The notes under the pieces were generated by a model. That model did no database searches. It had not been told where the DNA came from and saw only the letters and a program-made list of their open reading frames with translations. From Ascoidea rubescens DSM 1968 (Eukaryota; Ascomycota; Saccharomycetes; Ascoideales; Ascoideaceae), in the NCBI RefSeq assembly GCF_001661345.1, contig NW_017962926.1, forward strand, positions 62,001-126,000: 64,000 nucleotides of DNA, read 5' to 3'. The position numbers were made by a program, and so were the translations under genes. Shown one piece after another: positions 18,606-29,048 of this stretch. How positions within the stretch are numbered: position 1 is the first letter of the stretch; the number at the start of each line of letters is the position of its first letter.

Positions 18606-21560
18606 TCAGTCCCACCAATCATATGCAGTGGACTTGCTGGTTTGCTCGGTGCTATTCAAAAGATCAAAAGAATTATTCGAAAAAGTTGTCATGTTGGGTT
18701 TTTCGGCAGTTGATTCTTTTATTGAAAGATTTTTGGTTTCGCGATTTATTATTTTATCACCGTCGCTGTCAAATTTGCAAAGAACAATGTCAAATGCCAA
18801 TGATTTTGCTCTGACAATGTTTAAAAACTGTTTTGATAGTTTTCTTAGCTCAATTTCGAGTTTTTTTGTGTTTCTGTAGAAATTTTTTGATAAGAAAACA
18901 TAATCATTATCAGAATGCCATTTAATCACCGGGTCTTCCATAAGTTGAGAATTTTTATAGCAAGAACTTAGAGCTTTTTCAAGATCAAGAGCAGTAGAAC
19001 CGAATAAACAATTTTCGATTAGAATGCCATTATACTCACCTTCGCCTTCAAGTTTAATTTCATTCTGAATTTCTTTGTTTATTTGTATTTTTTTGTCTGA
19101 GATTATGGCTTCCTCGATTAACATATCGGGTATCTTTGTCTTATCAGTAATATAAACTGAGACGAATCTATATGGTTCAGGATCTTTCGATTCTGAAAAT
19201 AAGTTATAAATTTCTGCTAATCCGTGGATGAATTTTCTTTGGGGAGATTTCATAGCTGGGAAAAAAATGAATTTTTTTGCAGTTTGATTAGAGGAAGATA
19301 AAATTAAATTTTTAAAAGAGTTCTCAATTTCAAGACACCAGTTTTTCTGCTTTTCATAATTTAAAAGGATCCATTTTGGATATGGATTTACAAATAATTC
19401 TTCTGGTGGACGAGCGTTTCCATCTATAGTTTTTAAATCCAAGGCTTCAAATAACTTTCTATTTCTTTCTATTCTTTCACATTCTGAATCACAATCAATG
19501 AATTTTTGAGAACCATCACTTGGATTGTTAATCGAAGCAGTACATTTAATTTTTTTAGTTATTCTGCCACAAAAACAGTGTAGAGTGATTAATTCTGAAC
19601 ATGGGATATTTTCATTGCATTTATTTGGCCAATGGCATCTAGATTTATCTAAATGTTGGCAGAAAATTTTCTTTTGGTTGCATAGAGCAATACATTTTGC
19701 TGTAGTATGATCAAAATTTTGATCGCAGCATATCTTTTGGCATTTATGAGAGCAGGGTAATAATTTTCCACAGGGCAAACCACAACTAACATTGTTTTGA
19801 TGACAAAATATGTTTGGAACTTGTTTTTTGCCACATTTGCAAGTTTTTGTAACAAATTTTGTGCACCCGGGACATTGAACATCATCTTGATGGCATAAAT
19901 GGGAGATTTTGTGACCACAAGAGGATGGTCTATGACATTGATATTGGCAAGAGACTATTGGAAGAGAGCCACATCTAACAGGAGCAGGTATTAAGACAGT
20001 TTTACCACAAGCACATAGTAAATCATCAGAAGAACTTTCAAGGCATGGAGGACACTTTCCAGGATGATCTTGTAAGTGACAGTGATGTCTTTTACAGGAG
20101 AGCAATTTTTCGCAGGGTAGAGAGCATATGTGGATAGATTCAATGTTGTTTGCATGATCGTTATTGATGGAAAGTGAAGAACCTTTTCTAGAGATTTTTT
20201 TTTTGAGACGATCTCTATCAAAGGCGATTTTTTCATATGAGCAGCAGATGTTGTTGCATCTGTGTCTTCTGCAATTTTTCAAAGCCTGGCATTTTCTTTG
20301 GCATTTTGGTTTGTTGCCGGGTTGGGAGAAGGAACAAGGAACTAGAAAGGAATTAAAACCACAAGAGCATTTGGTCTCAATGGAGCGATAACAAGGAGAG
20401 TGGATCTGATCCAAGTGACATTTCCAGTAGCAAGTATGACCACAAGGTAATATTTTTGCACAGATATCGTTGCAAGTAGGAACCGGATCGGAGCATTTGA
20501 GTCTTTTTTTACCGAATAACAAGTCAGATATTAGATGTTTACCACATGGACAGTGAGTGAGAACCTTGGGATTTAGAATACATCGATGATAATCGGAGGA
20601 GGAGGGGTCATTTGATTGAGGATGACAATAGTTTTTAGTACATCTGTGGTCCAAATTTCCACAATCTAAGATGGTATCACAAATTTGCGAAGAGCATTGG
20701 TAAGAGCCAATCCAGGAGAAATTTTCCAGGTTAGAACATAAAATTGGAGATAGCTGATAGCATTCTTTTAAAGCAGAGTCCTTTCCACAATAGCAAGTTG
20801 TCTTTAATTTGATCTTACAGAGACCACACAAGCCAGAGTGACAAATAAGGTTATGGCGGTGAACAAGACATGGCATTAGCTGGTTGCAAGGCAATTGGCA
20901 AGACCATTGATCTTTATAGGGAGCAATCAAACAAGGATATGATTTCTGTTGAGCACCACATTTGCATTTCAAGTTAACTAGAGCAGAACAAACTTTTATA
21001 TGGGGGCCTGGATGACAAGGCAAAGAACAGTTATGTGGACAGTTCTGCAATGGGAAATTACAGGATTGAGAACAGGAGTGTGGAGCAAAGATGTTTGGAG
21101 GTGGATTTTTAACTTTTTTGCACCAGCAGTAGTAGTTGGAAGGAATTTGATTGATTTTGTGGTTACAGGAAGGACATCTCCAATTGTGTCTTGAGTCAGT
21201 GGAAGAGCCTCTAATGGCCCAATCTCTGATACAATCTAGATCGTAGACTCTGTAGCAGGCAATACAGGGCCAGATCTGCGAATGGAAGTCAATTTCGCAA
21301 GTGCAAATTAAGCAAGTGTAAGTGCCATGAGCAATTTCCTTTAAAATAGAGGTGTTTAGCCCGTCATCATCAATATGGTTATTAAAATTATCTATGCTAT
21401 TTTGACTGTCATCATCATCATCGCCATCATCATTATCTTCTTCTTCAGTATCATCATTATCACTGTTACCAACAGAATCCTGGATATCTCGATGCAGCTG
21501 GTAGTTGGTTGAAAAATTATCTGGGTCCAGTGTTTTAGAACAGATAGAAACTGATTCCAT
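18606..21560 (-). CDS. FAP1: NFX1-type zinc finger protein FAP1
   Basis: A 984-residue homolog of yeast FAP1 and human NF-X1. An acidic Asp/Glu/Asn N-terminus is followed by a RING-like finger (CLICTCEIDF...CIRDW...CPSC, about residues 80-135) and then a long array of NFX1-type zinc fingers (repeated CGH/C..H..C patterns, about 145-660). An R3H-like nucleic-acid-binding segment follows around residues 690-800. S. cerevisiae FAP1 is 965 residues, binds FKBP12 (Fpr1) and has been linked to stalled-ribosome recognition; the RING predicts E3 ligase activity. The C-terminus ends YDWWD. The ATG at 21560 begins MESVSICSKTLD. Upstream lies an island with a plus-strand TATA element that does not point toward this gene. 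Confidence 0.95.
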   Translation of the reverse strand: MESVSICSKTLDPDNFSTNYQLHRDIQDSVGNSDNDDTEEEDNDDGDDDDDSQNSIDNFNNHIDDDGLNTSILKEIAHGTYTCLICTCEIDFHSQIWPCIACYRVYDLDCIRDWAIRGSSTDSRHNWRCPSCNHKINQIPSNYYCWCKKVKNPPPNIFAPHSCSQSCNFPLQNCPHNCSLPCHPGPHIKVCSALVNLKCKCGAQQKSYPCLIAPYKDQWSCQLPCNQLMPCLVHRHNLICHSGLCGLCKIKLKTTCYCGKDSALKECYQLSPILCSNLENFSWIGSYQCSSQICDTILDCGNLDHRCTKNYCHPQSNDPSSSDYHRCILNPKVLTHCPCGKHLISDLLFGKKRLKCSDPVPTCNDICAKILPCGHTCYWKCHLDQIHSPCYRSIETKCSCGFNSFLVPCSFSQPGNKPKCQRKCQALKNCRRHRCNNICCSYEKIAFDRDRLKKKISRKGSSLSINNDHANNIESIHICSLPCEKLLSCKRHHCHLQDHPGKCPPCLESSSDDLLCACGKTVLIPAPVRCGSLPIVSCQYQCHRPSSCGHKISHLCHQDDVQCPGCTKFVTKTCKCGKKQVPNIFCHQNNVSCGLPCGKLLPCSHKCQKICCDQNFDHTTAKCIALCNQKKIFCQHLDKSRCHWPNKCNENIPCSELITLHCFCGRITKKIKCTASINNPSDGSQKFIDCDSECERIERNRKLFEALDLKTIDGNARPPEELFVNPYPKWILLNYEKQKNWCLEIENSFKNLILSSSNQTAKKFIFFPAMKSPQRKFIHGLAEIYNLFSESKDPEPYRFVSVYITDKTKIPDMLIEEAIISDKKIQINKEIQNEIKLEGEGEYNGILIENCLFGSTALDLEKALSSCYKNSQLMEDPVIKWHSDNDYVFLSKNFYRNTKKLEIELRKLSKQFLNIVRAKSLAFDIVLCKFDSDGDKIINRETKNLSIKESTAEKPNMTTFSNNSFDLLNSTEQTSKSTAYDWWD

Positions 21561-22466
21561 GAAATTTAATTGGAAAGTGCAAGAGGATATGGAATTGATG
21601 GAATTGATGGAATTTAAAGATTGCGAGTATGTTTATGACTAGTCAAGAGCAAGATTGAGAAAAAAATTTTCGTTGATTTGAAATCTGTTGCGAAGCAGCC
21701 GGATCTCTAGACTCGGTCTCTACCAATCCCTCGGCATTAGTTGCCGGTCTGCTCCCGTGGCGCTTCGAAGTCTAGCCCAGTCCCATATAAAAGGGGCTGG
21801 TGTTCCCTTCTACGCTTTTCATTCTATATACTTTTTTGCCTTAATATAGGATTCGCTACAACACAATCACCTGAAAACTTGAATAAAAGAGGTTCACGGA
21901 ACAACTGAACTTGTCAGTTGTCGGCTGCCAAACACCGAACACGAATTCCAGAGTCTCATCCTGGACCAGACACAGAGCAGATCATGTGCAACGTGTGATT
22001 TGCGGCTGTTTAGGATTTCTCCTAGTTGATATATTTATAAACCAATCTAAATGTAGCACTATTGCAGTGATACAGAACGAGAAAAACCGAGAAATGTAGA
22101 TTTTTGCAAGTTTATTGAGCCCTACTTGTTCAAAAAAATGGAATGAAATGCGCTTACGTTGCAAAAATGCACGTGCTGACCGATGAGTATCATACTACTG
22201 AAATATTACTAGAGAAAGTATTTAGAACGTTAGCATTTTCATGGACAACTAAATTCAAACTTTTAAGCGCAATAAATCGTAATGTTATATTCGTATTGAA
22301 TTTTTAAAATGAATCAGTACAATTTTGGATGTTTTTTTTTGAAATGAAACGGAAGCAGTACGCCCAAAGCATTTTTTTCCTTACTAAAACAATTTGAAAA
22401 ACATCATGTATTATATCTATTTAGTAGGTTGTCCAGAAACAAGAGACCTTGGATTGCGTAGCAACT
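21561..22466. other. FAP1 upstream region with an outward-facing promoter and no ORF
   Basis: This 0.9 kb stretch has a GC-rich island at about 21690-22010, a plus-strand TATA box at 21786-21793 and a pyrimidine-rich leader, with no ORF of note downstream. A CACGTG is at 22170-22175. The right half is AT-rich and ends at the 3' end of the velvet-like gene. Confidence 0.5.
21786..21793 (+). promoter_or_regulatory. TATA box (TATAAAAG) facing away from FAP1
   Basis: A TATAAAAG element is followed by a pyrimidine-rich stretch (TTCCCTTCTACGC, CTTTTTTGCC). It points rightward into 21850-22466, which has no credible coding sequence; the first ATG (21984) is followed by a stop after four codons. Confidence 0.5.
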
Positions 22467-23055
22467 CTAGTTGTTTTTCGGAAACACTCCCACTTCTCTT
22501 TTATTTCCATCTTGCTCGTACAGAAGAGAGGCTTTCCACGAATAATGGCGAGTGGCAACGCTTGTTATCAATATTTCTGGCGAGATGATGCTATGAACAC
22601 CTTTGTATCTCTGTATATGACTACAGCTGTCGTCCCTGCTATATTCTCCTTTGAAAACATCAAATTTGATCAAATACACTCCACTTTTCCTGACTGCCAA
22701 ATGACTGAAATCAAAATCAAAGGTTTTGCTGGACGAGTTGTACACTGCTGTCACTGATTTGTTTCCAATCAACACATCATCCACTGGGTTATTCAAGTCA
22801 AAAGAGCGAAACAACGTAGCAATCGCAATATAATAGTTTCCACTGTGAAATTCACTGTTTTCCTTTCCACTGAAATCTAGTTGCAATATTGTATTTGGAC
22901 TCATTCGTCTTCTCGTTGCATTTCCTGATGGTCTTCCATATCTGGGGAAACTCTTAAAAGATAACATTATTTATAAATTGACAAAAAAAATTTCGTAAAC
23001 AGAAAACTTACTTCTTTAAATACGGTCTTCTGTTAATCCGTAGACTAATATCCAT
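22467..23055 (-). CDS. Velvet-domain-like protein (spliced)
   Basis: Exon 1 (23012-23055) and exon 2 (22467-22941) are joined over a 70-nt intron (GTAAGT...CAG), giving 172 residues starting MDISLRINRRPYLKK. The protein looks like a stand-alone velvet domain. The N-terminal L-x-I...RRP then RRRMSPNTILQL block corresponds to the velvet QQP...RRPI.PPPI.QL motif. The block FDFSHLAVRKSGVYLIKFDV matches the most conserved velvet segment (F.DLSVR..G.YRLKF.L). The C-terminal SPEILITS...YEQDG stretch fits the usual final strand region but lacks the canonical FPG. Velvet proteins are fungal transcription regulators of development with a Rel-like fold. They are absent from S. cerevisiae and C. albicans. 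Function here is inferred only from these motifs. Without splicing the frame starts at 22967 and loses the first motif. Confidence 0.68.
22942..23011 (-). other. Intron of the velvet-like gene (70 nt)
   Basis: Donor GTAAGT at 23011-23006, acceptor CCCCAG ending at 22942. Exon 1 contributes 44 nt, and the joined codon AA|A keeps the frame. There is no perfect TACTAAC branch, so the exact structure is less certain than for SSU72 or SNF2. Confidence 0.7.
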
Positions 23056-23437
23056 TTTAAGCCATTTTATTGGAACAGTTTTGGGGGCTATGGTTGCTTT
23101 TAGATAATTTGCTTTATATAAGCATAAAATCTTATAGTCATAGCTATAATACAATCAGTTATTTGGTTATTTATAAATTATTATTTATGGTAGAGTAATA
23201 TATATAACCATCTCAAGTAAATTTTATTTCTTTGTTTTTTTCTCTTAATTCCTTGCTGAATTCCTACTCTTTATATTGATCTTTCTATTGATCTTTCTAT
23301 TAAACTTGGGGCAGTCTGTTTCAAGAACTGAAACACATAAGATAAAAGTACGATATATAACTTATACTAAGAGTGAAAACAAATGAACTTTTAATATAAA
23401 GAAAAGAAAAGAAAAGAATTAAAAGGATCTGTTACTT
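23056..23437. other. AT-rich intergenic region upstream of the velvet-like gene
   Basis: This 0.38 kb stretch lies between the velvet-like gene and the 3' end of the kinase gene. AT-rich with a GAAAAGAAAA run near 23399-23416. No gene seen. Confidence 0.4.
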
Positions 23438-25003
23438 TCAATTAGAGTCTATATTATCAAAATATTCACTCACTGTATGAAATTTTCGAGTATCTTTTTT
23501 TATTTCGCCTTCGTCCCAATCCACACTATTTGCTCTATCCAATTCAGTGTCTTTGTAATGGGTCTCTGCAATGATATCAAATGGTAGTATCTCAACTTGG
23601 CTGTTGCCAATATCTGAAAAATTCCCATCTTCGTCTTCAAAAAGAATAGATCCTTGATTCTTATCCTCTTCTAATATGCTGGAGTGTTCGTTCATAAGAT
23701 ACTTGTGTAAATTCATCTTGGCCTTGGATAAAACCAACTTTTCTCTTTGAATATCTTCAAACCCATCATCCGATTCATAAAAGCTTTGATTCCCATGCTC
23801 AGTTGCAGAATCTGAATAATCAATATGATCCATCGTCGCATTATAATTATAATTATAGTTATAATTATACCCATAATCACTATTAGGATTGATTATTGTA
23901 TTTCTATTATTATTATTATTATTATTATAGCTAGTATCATAGCTAGTATCATAGCTAGTATCACCGTTCAAATTATTTCGTTGAATGCTTTTACTCAAAA
24001 GATTCATAATATCATTGGCTGATCCATTGATAAGTGATGGTTGGTTATCAAAAAAATTTGTTGCATGGTCATCTGCAAAATCATTGGTATTATCATCTGC
24101 AAAAACACTCGTACGATCATTACTAAAATCAAATTCATTTCCGGTTTCTTCACCATGCAGTAATATACTATCATCAATATCAGTATTATCCGTCTCAATT
24201 CGATGGATCGTATTATCCTTTCCTTCATTAAGCTCATCATACTCATTAAGAATATTGTCTTCTGGCGATGACGCTATTCCTTCATAATTCTTTTTCTCCG
24301 GTGATGGTGCAAAATTTATATAATAATCATTCATATTCTTTGATTGAATCGATTCACTCTTTGATATCTTATTTATATTCTCAAAACTTTTGACCAATTT
24401 CATTGTAACGCTATTGCTATCATTCCCATTGTTAGTGCTTTTGCTCTTGTCACTATAAAAACTAGAATTGGCATGTTTATATTTGAACTTTATCCTTTCT
24501 GGCAATATATATTGATCGTTATTAGGAGCTCCCAAATTTATACCCAACCCAATTCCAGTCAAATTAGAGGATTGAGAAATTGAATGAAGTTGACAAAATA
24601 ATTTAGAGGATGAGTTAAAAGTGGTGTTGGTAGTTGTGTTGGTATTTGTTCTGGTCGCTATATTAATATTAGAAGCTCCTGATGACATGACATCATCATA
24701 TATAGTAGAAGAAGTTGACGTTTTCGATTTTTTTCTGAAATGTAATGATGGATTGGTTTTAGATATCAATGAAGCTGGTGTGGTGTTTTTAGAGGTTTTG
24801 GAAAGAATTGAGGGGGATGATAATAAAGAGTTTACTGTTTGTGTTGATGTAGAGTTGATAAAATTTCCTCGGTTTGAATTTGAACTGGAAGGATCATTAA
24901 ATATAGAAGGTCGACTATTTGGTGTGGGAATATTTGCACTCTTTGAATTAGTGGAAGAAGGTGTATTATTATTACTAGTATTACTAGTATTACTAGTATT
25001 ACT

Positions 25004-25100
<97 letters not shown>

Positions 25101-25101
25101 N

Positions 25102-25196
<95 letters not shown>

Positions 25197-27449
25197 ACTG
25201 TTATTGCTATTGTTATTTTTATTATCAAATTTATAGTTCCTATGACCTGCATTAAAAGAAGGTGATAATCCTTTATTTTTTAAAGGAGAGGAATTGATAT
25301 TCATATGATTTCTCATATTTTTATTCGGAGAATTATTACTGCTTATTATTAATTTCGAGAGTTTTTTCTTCAATCTAGAAAACCCATTTGGTGATTTCTT
25401 AGATGGTAACTGGTTATTCTTTATTGATGGATTTGATAAAATGGTGGAATTTCCATATACAGCATTATTAGTACTAGCTGTTGAGGGTTTTGAAGCATTT
25501 TTGGTTTTGATTTGAGGAGGAGGGCTATAGTCAATTTGACTAGGAGTTGAAGCCTTTGAGGTTGAATTTGAACTAAAGTTATTTTCAGGACTGGTTATTA
25601 AAGAATAAGAGGTTTTGGAAAATTTAGAGTTTAGTGAATGGATTGATTCCTTTGATGGGGATATTTTCAAATAGTTGTTTTTATTTAATAATAATAAGTT
25701 TGAAGTCTTTCTATTAATATTAGGATTGGTTCTTGTTGTCGTTATTAGAATATTTGAGTCTGAATCAGATAGTCTTCTTGATTTATTTGCATTATTTGGT
25801 TTAATCGCAGAAGGGTTTATAAACCCATTGTTTGTCTCAATTAAATTTTCAAAGCTTCTAGACATTATGGAATCATTCAATTTAAAATTGTTATTATTAA
25901 TATCGGTATTGTTACTATTAATAATAACATTGTTAATATGATTATTAATCTGATTATTAATGTGATTATTAATGTGATTATTGATGTGGTTATCAGTCTG
26001 ATTACCAATCTGATTATCAATATTATTGTAAATATTATTATCAATATCGTTATAAATATTATTATTAATTTTTTTAGTTTTAAATTTATTATTAAAGGAT
26101 ATAAAATTTGATCTATCTTCTTCATCAAGAAAATTGAGAGAGTCGTTGAATATTTCATTTTTTATTAGATGGTCAATATTTAATCTTTGCTCGGGATTTT
26201 TAATTAATAAATTCAATATAATTTTTTTGAATCTATGAAAGTTTTTCAAATCTAGTTCCGAACTAATAGTATGAAATAATAAAGAAGAAGAATCATCAGG
26301 TAGGATCAATCTGTTTTTAATCACTTTATCAAATAATTCATATTCATTGACAGCTGGAAAGGGCAATTGATTGTAAATCAAGCAGTATAGAGTTATTCCA
26401 AGAGCCCAAGCATCTATATTATAATCGAATTTATAATTAATTTCAGTTTCATCATCGCTTAGGTGTTGTGAGTTATTTGTGGTAAAAGTTGAAGTTGAAG
26501 TTGAGATACTTAGCGAGGAAGGAGAATTTACGAGTTCTGATTTTTTGATAATTTTCTTTAAACCACATAATTCCGGAGGCAAAAAAGCAGGAGTTCCAAC
26601 AGTTCTTGATAATTCTTTTTGAACCGAGATGTTGTTTAGATCATTATCGTTGTTTAGTAGGAAACTTACGCCAAAATCGCTGATTTTGAGGATATTGTTT
26701 TTATCTAGTAATAAGTTTGAGGGCTTTATATCTCTGTGAATAATTTTGTTAATTTTGAGGAAATTCAAAGCCGAATAAAGTTGTTTGAAGATGTTAATTA
26801 GATAAGGGACGTTGTGAATCGAGTTTTGAGAAATATTGGAGGAGGACATCCATTTCAATTCGCCTATGGAGCAGTACTCTAGTATGAGATAGATATTTTT
26901 ATAGGAAGGGTCGTTAAAGATTTTGAATAGTTTTAAGATATTTGGATGGTTATTTGAGCATTTTTTCATTATTTTGATTTCGTTAAAGATTTTGTATTCG
27001 ATTTCATTTTTTATGTTGTTGCAGTTGTTTATGTTGTATTTTTGGATTAATTTTTGGTGATTTGGGGACAATAGTTTTGGCTTTGATAGTTTTGATAGTT
27101 CTTTTATTGCTACTAGTTTGTTTAGATTTAGATCGTTACCAAGTATGACTTTGCCATATTGACCAGAACCTAATTTTTTGATGATTTCGATATCGTTTAA
27201 GATTTTTGTGTTTGAATTTGTTGATTGGTTTATGCTTTTTGTTATATTGATTTTTGAGAATTCTTGTATTGTAAGATTGTTGTTGATTATGGAGAAGTTG
27301 TTTTTGAGTATGTTTTTGTTGTTGTAGATGTTATTGTTTATTGTGTTATTATCATTAGAGATGTTGATAGAAATAGTGTTGGAAGAGTTGTTGGAGTTGA
27401 TATGATGGTGGCTATTGTAGTTATGAATACTATTTAGAGAGTTTGTCAT
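23438..27449 (-). CDS. Snf1-activating-type (SAK1/TOS3/ELM1-like) protein kinase, broken by an assembly gap
   Basis: One gene of about 1,336 codons, read from the ATG at 27449. After an Asn-rich N-terminus the kinase domain spans about residues 90-450. It shows the glycine loop KLGSGQYGKVILG, VAIKEL, HRDIKPSNLLL, SDFGVSF and the activation segment SRTVGTPAFLPPELC. The last motif is typical of the LKB1/CaMKK-like upstream kinases SAK1, TOS3 and ELM1, which phosphorylate Snf1. An insert of about 35 residues follows the activation segment. The C-terminal half is Ser/Asn-rich with a very long Asn run and acidic stretches, ending HTVSEYFDNIDSN. A single N at 25101 inside the ATT repeat shifts the frame. 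This is a sequencing gap of unknown length, not evidence of a dead gene. Total length and Asn count are therefore uncertain. Confidence 0.85.
24971..25193. repeat. ATTACTAGT nonamers and long ATT microsatellite with one undetermined base
   Basis: About four 9-bp units (ATTACTAGT, coding Asn-Thr-Ser) run into roughly 190 bases of (ATT)n that code for poly-Asn on the minus strand. An N at 25101 marks unresolved repeat length. Confidence 0.9.
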
Positions 27450-28100
27450 TATTAAGACAATAACGATAGAGTGAGTGAGTGAGTAGATATAATGTGTTTT
27501 ATTAGTTTAATAATTGGGTATTGATATTTTTAAGGAATTAATTTTTTTTTTGTGTGTATCACTGATTTCTATTAAATAAAGGTTGATTGTTGTTTGGATT
27601 TGTTTTAGTAAAATTAGATAGATTTGATGGGCAGGTATATTACAAATTAGGATAGTTAATTGAGGTTGATAGAGATGGGAGATTGAAGGGTATAGTATAG
27701 TATAATATAAAGAGGAGTGGGCGAGATAAGGAAGAATAGAATGAGTGTTGTTATGGCGACTTAGTTTGGAGATATTTCTGAATAAAATGAAGTAGAAGTA
27801 GAAGTAGAATAGAATAAAATAAAAGAAAAGAAAAGAAAAGAAAATGGAATGAATGGAGTGGAATGAGATTGATATGATTGGATTTGATTTGGTATGATTT
27901 GATCTGATTTGATTTGATTTGATTTGATCTGGTTTTGTTTGATTTAGTTTGATTTGATTTGGTTGGGATATAAGTAATGGATACTGAGAGGATTGTTCTA
28001 TGGGTTTTTTCTGGTTAATTAATAGATAAAGAGTGAATCAAGATAGAGATTAGGACAATTGAAAGATGAAATTTGATCTTATTCCTTCAACAAACAAAAG
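27450..28100. other. Kinase upstream region with TTTGA-type repeats
   Basis: This 0.65 kb stretch is AT-rich and holds A/G-rich runs (AAAAG, GTAGAA). From about 27876 to 27966 it has an imperfect GATTT/TTTGA pentamer tract. No gene seen. Confidence 0.45.
27876..27966. repeat. Imperfect GATTT pentamer repeat
   Basis: Many near-perfect copies of TTTGA/GATTT. A similar short tract recurs near 38237-38262 and GATT repeats occur near 36973-36993. Confidence 0.6.
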
Positions 28101-28366
28101 ATGGAAACATTTCCTAGTGAATTGAGAGAGTTAGGAGAAAGAATGAAGCAAAATAAACTTATGGAAAACAAAAACAACTTGAACAACTTGAATAACTTGA
28201 ATAACTTGAATAACTTGAATAACTTGAATAACTTGAATAACTTGAATAACTTGGGTAGAATGAGCAGAATAACAGTGGTTTGTTTATTAGAAATACTGCT
28301 AAAGTAAATAAGTTGAAAAAATGGGAACAAATGTTAGCAGAGGCTAATGCGAATAAACAAAAATAA
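28101..28366 (+). CDS. Small Leu-Asn-Asn repeat protein with an apparent single frame break
   Basis: The frame starts METFPSELRELGERMKQNK and runs through a 9-bp repeat coding (Leu-Asn-Asn)n, and this frame stops at 28305-28307. From about 28260 another frame reads NEQNNSGLFIRNTAKVNKLK then KWEQMLAEANANKQK and a stop at 28364-28366. That looks like the natural charged helical C-terminus. The two parts fit if one base is missing near 28258-28261. No canonical intron can join them, because the nonamer repeat is open in only one frame. The likely product would be about 88 residues, mostly helical, of unknown function. It could be a sequencing indel, a real polymorphic break, or chance. I do not recognise a family. 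Confidence 0.35.
28173..28251 (+). repeat. TTGAATAAC nonamer tandem repeat
   Basis: About nine copies of a 9-bp unit (AACTTGAAT). Only one frame is open, coding Leu-Asn-Asn; the opposite strand reads Leu-Phe-Lys. Confidence 0.85.
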
Positions 28367-29048
28367 ATATCAACAAATAAGTTTTGCACAAGTTTGAATA
28401 AACACTATTGAGTGAAATTGAAAATGAAAACTGAAATTTCTTCTGAGCTGGCTCCAGGTTGGAGCACTTTGGGACTCTACACCCACAGCTTCCAGGCGTA
28501 GAAAACAGCGTCAAACTTCTGGCCAGTTCTGCAGCAGAAGAAGCAAAAACAGCAGCTCCAAACAGCAGCAGAGGCACCACAGGCACCAGAAGAAGCACTG
28601 CTGCCTTATGTGCGCCAGAGAAGTGCAAAACAAGCTGAGGTGCTGATTGGCTACAGAGACTTTCCCTCTTCTGCTGCTTCTGCTGCTTCTTCTGCTGCTT
28701 TTGCTTCTTCTGCTTCTTGTGCTGCAATTTCGAACAAAGCTCAAAGCCAGCACAGTGGAAATACAAACGTAAGTTTACGCGTGATATCGTAGCTGCACGC
28801 GTATCTGCGTTGGAACGAGCTGCGTGTGCATAACATGCATGAACCGCGTCGCTGGTTCAAAGTTGTTTTTAATCTCTTTTCATATCTTTTTTTATCTCTT
28901 TTTAATCCCTTTTCTATCTCTTTTCAATCTCTTTTCATATCTTTTTACTTTCTTTTCTTTGATTATTCCTTTACTGATTTCCCTATGTTTTCTTTTCTTT
29001 TCTTCTTTTCTTCATTCGCCCATCTGTTTACTTCTCGTTCTTCTATCT
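28367..29048. other. GC-rich island with two MCB-like sites between convergent genes
   Basis: This 0.68 kb stretch is flanked by 3' ends on both sides. It holds a GC-rich island (about 28440-28860) containing CTTCTGCTGCTTCTG-like repeats on either strand, two ACGCGT boxes (28777-28782 and 28797-28802), then a long polypyrimidine stretch. It looks like a promoter, yet no credible gene starts here. Open frames on both strands are low-complexity. Confidence 0.5.
28777..28802. promoter_or_regulatory. Two ACGCGT (MCB-type) boxes
   Basis: ACGCGT occurs twice 20 bases apart (28777-28782, 28797-28802). In yeasts this is the MBF site for G1/S genes. No target gene is evident. Confidence 0.4.

Noticed and set aside
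23825-24022. Poly-Ile, poly-Leu and Phe-rich ORFs opposite Asn, Lys-Glu or pyrimidine repeats (for example here, 24621-25265, 31816-32034, 47150-47371)
   Set aside because: They are shadows of repeat-bearing coding sequence on the other strand.
28344-28766. 140-codon minus-strand ORF with Lys-Gln repeats
   Set aside because: Low-complexity frame through CTTCTGCTG-type repeats in a GC-rich island; neither end resembles a protein.
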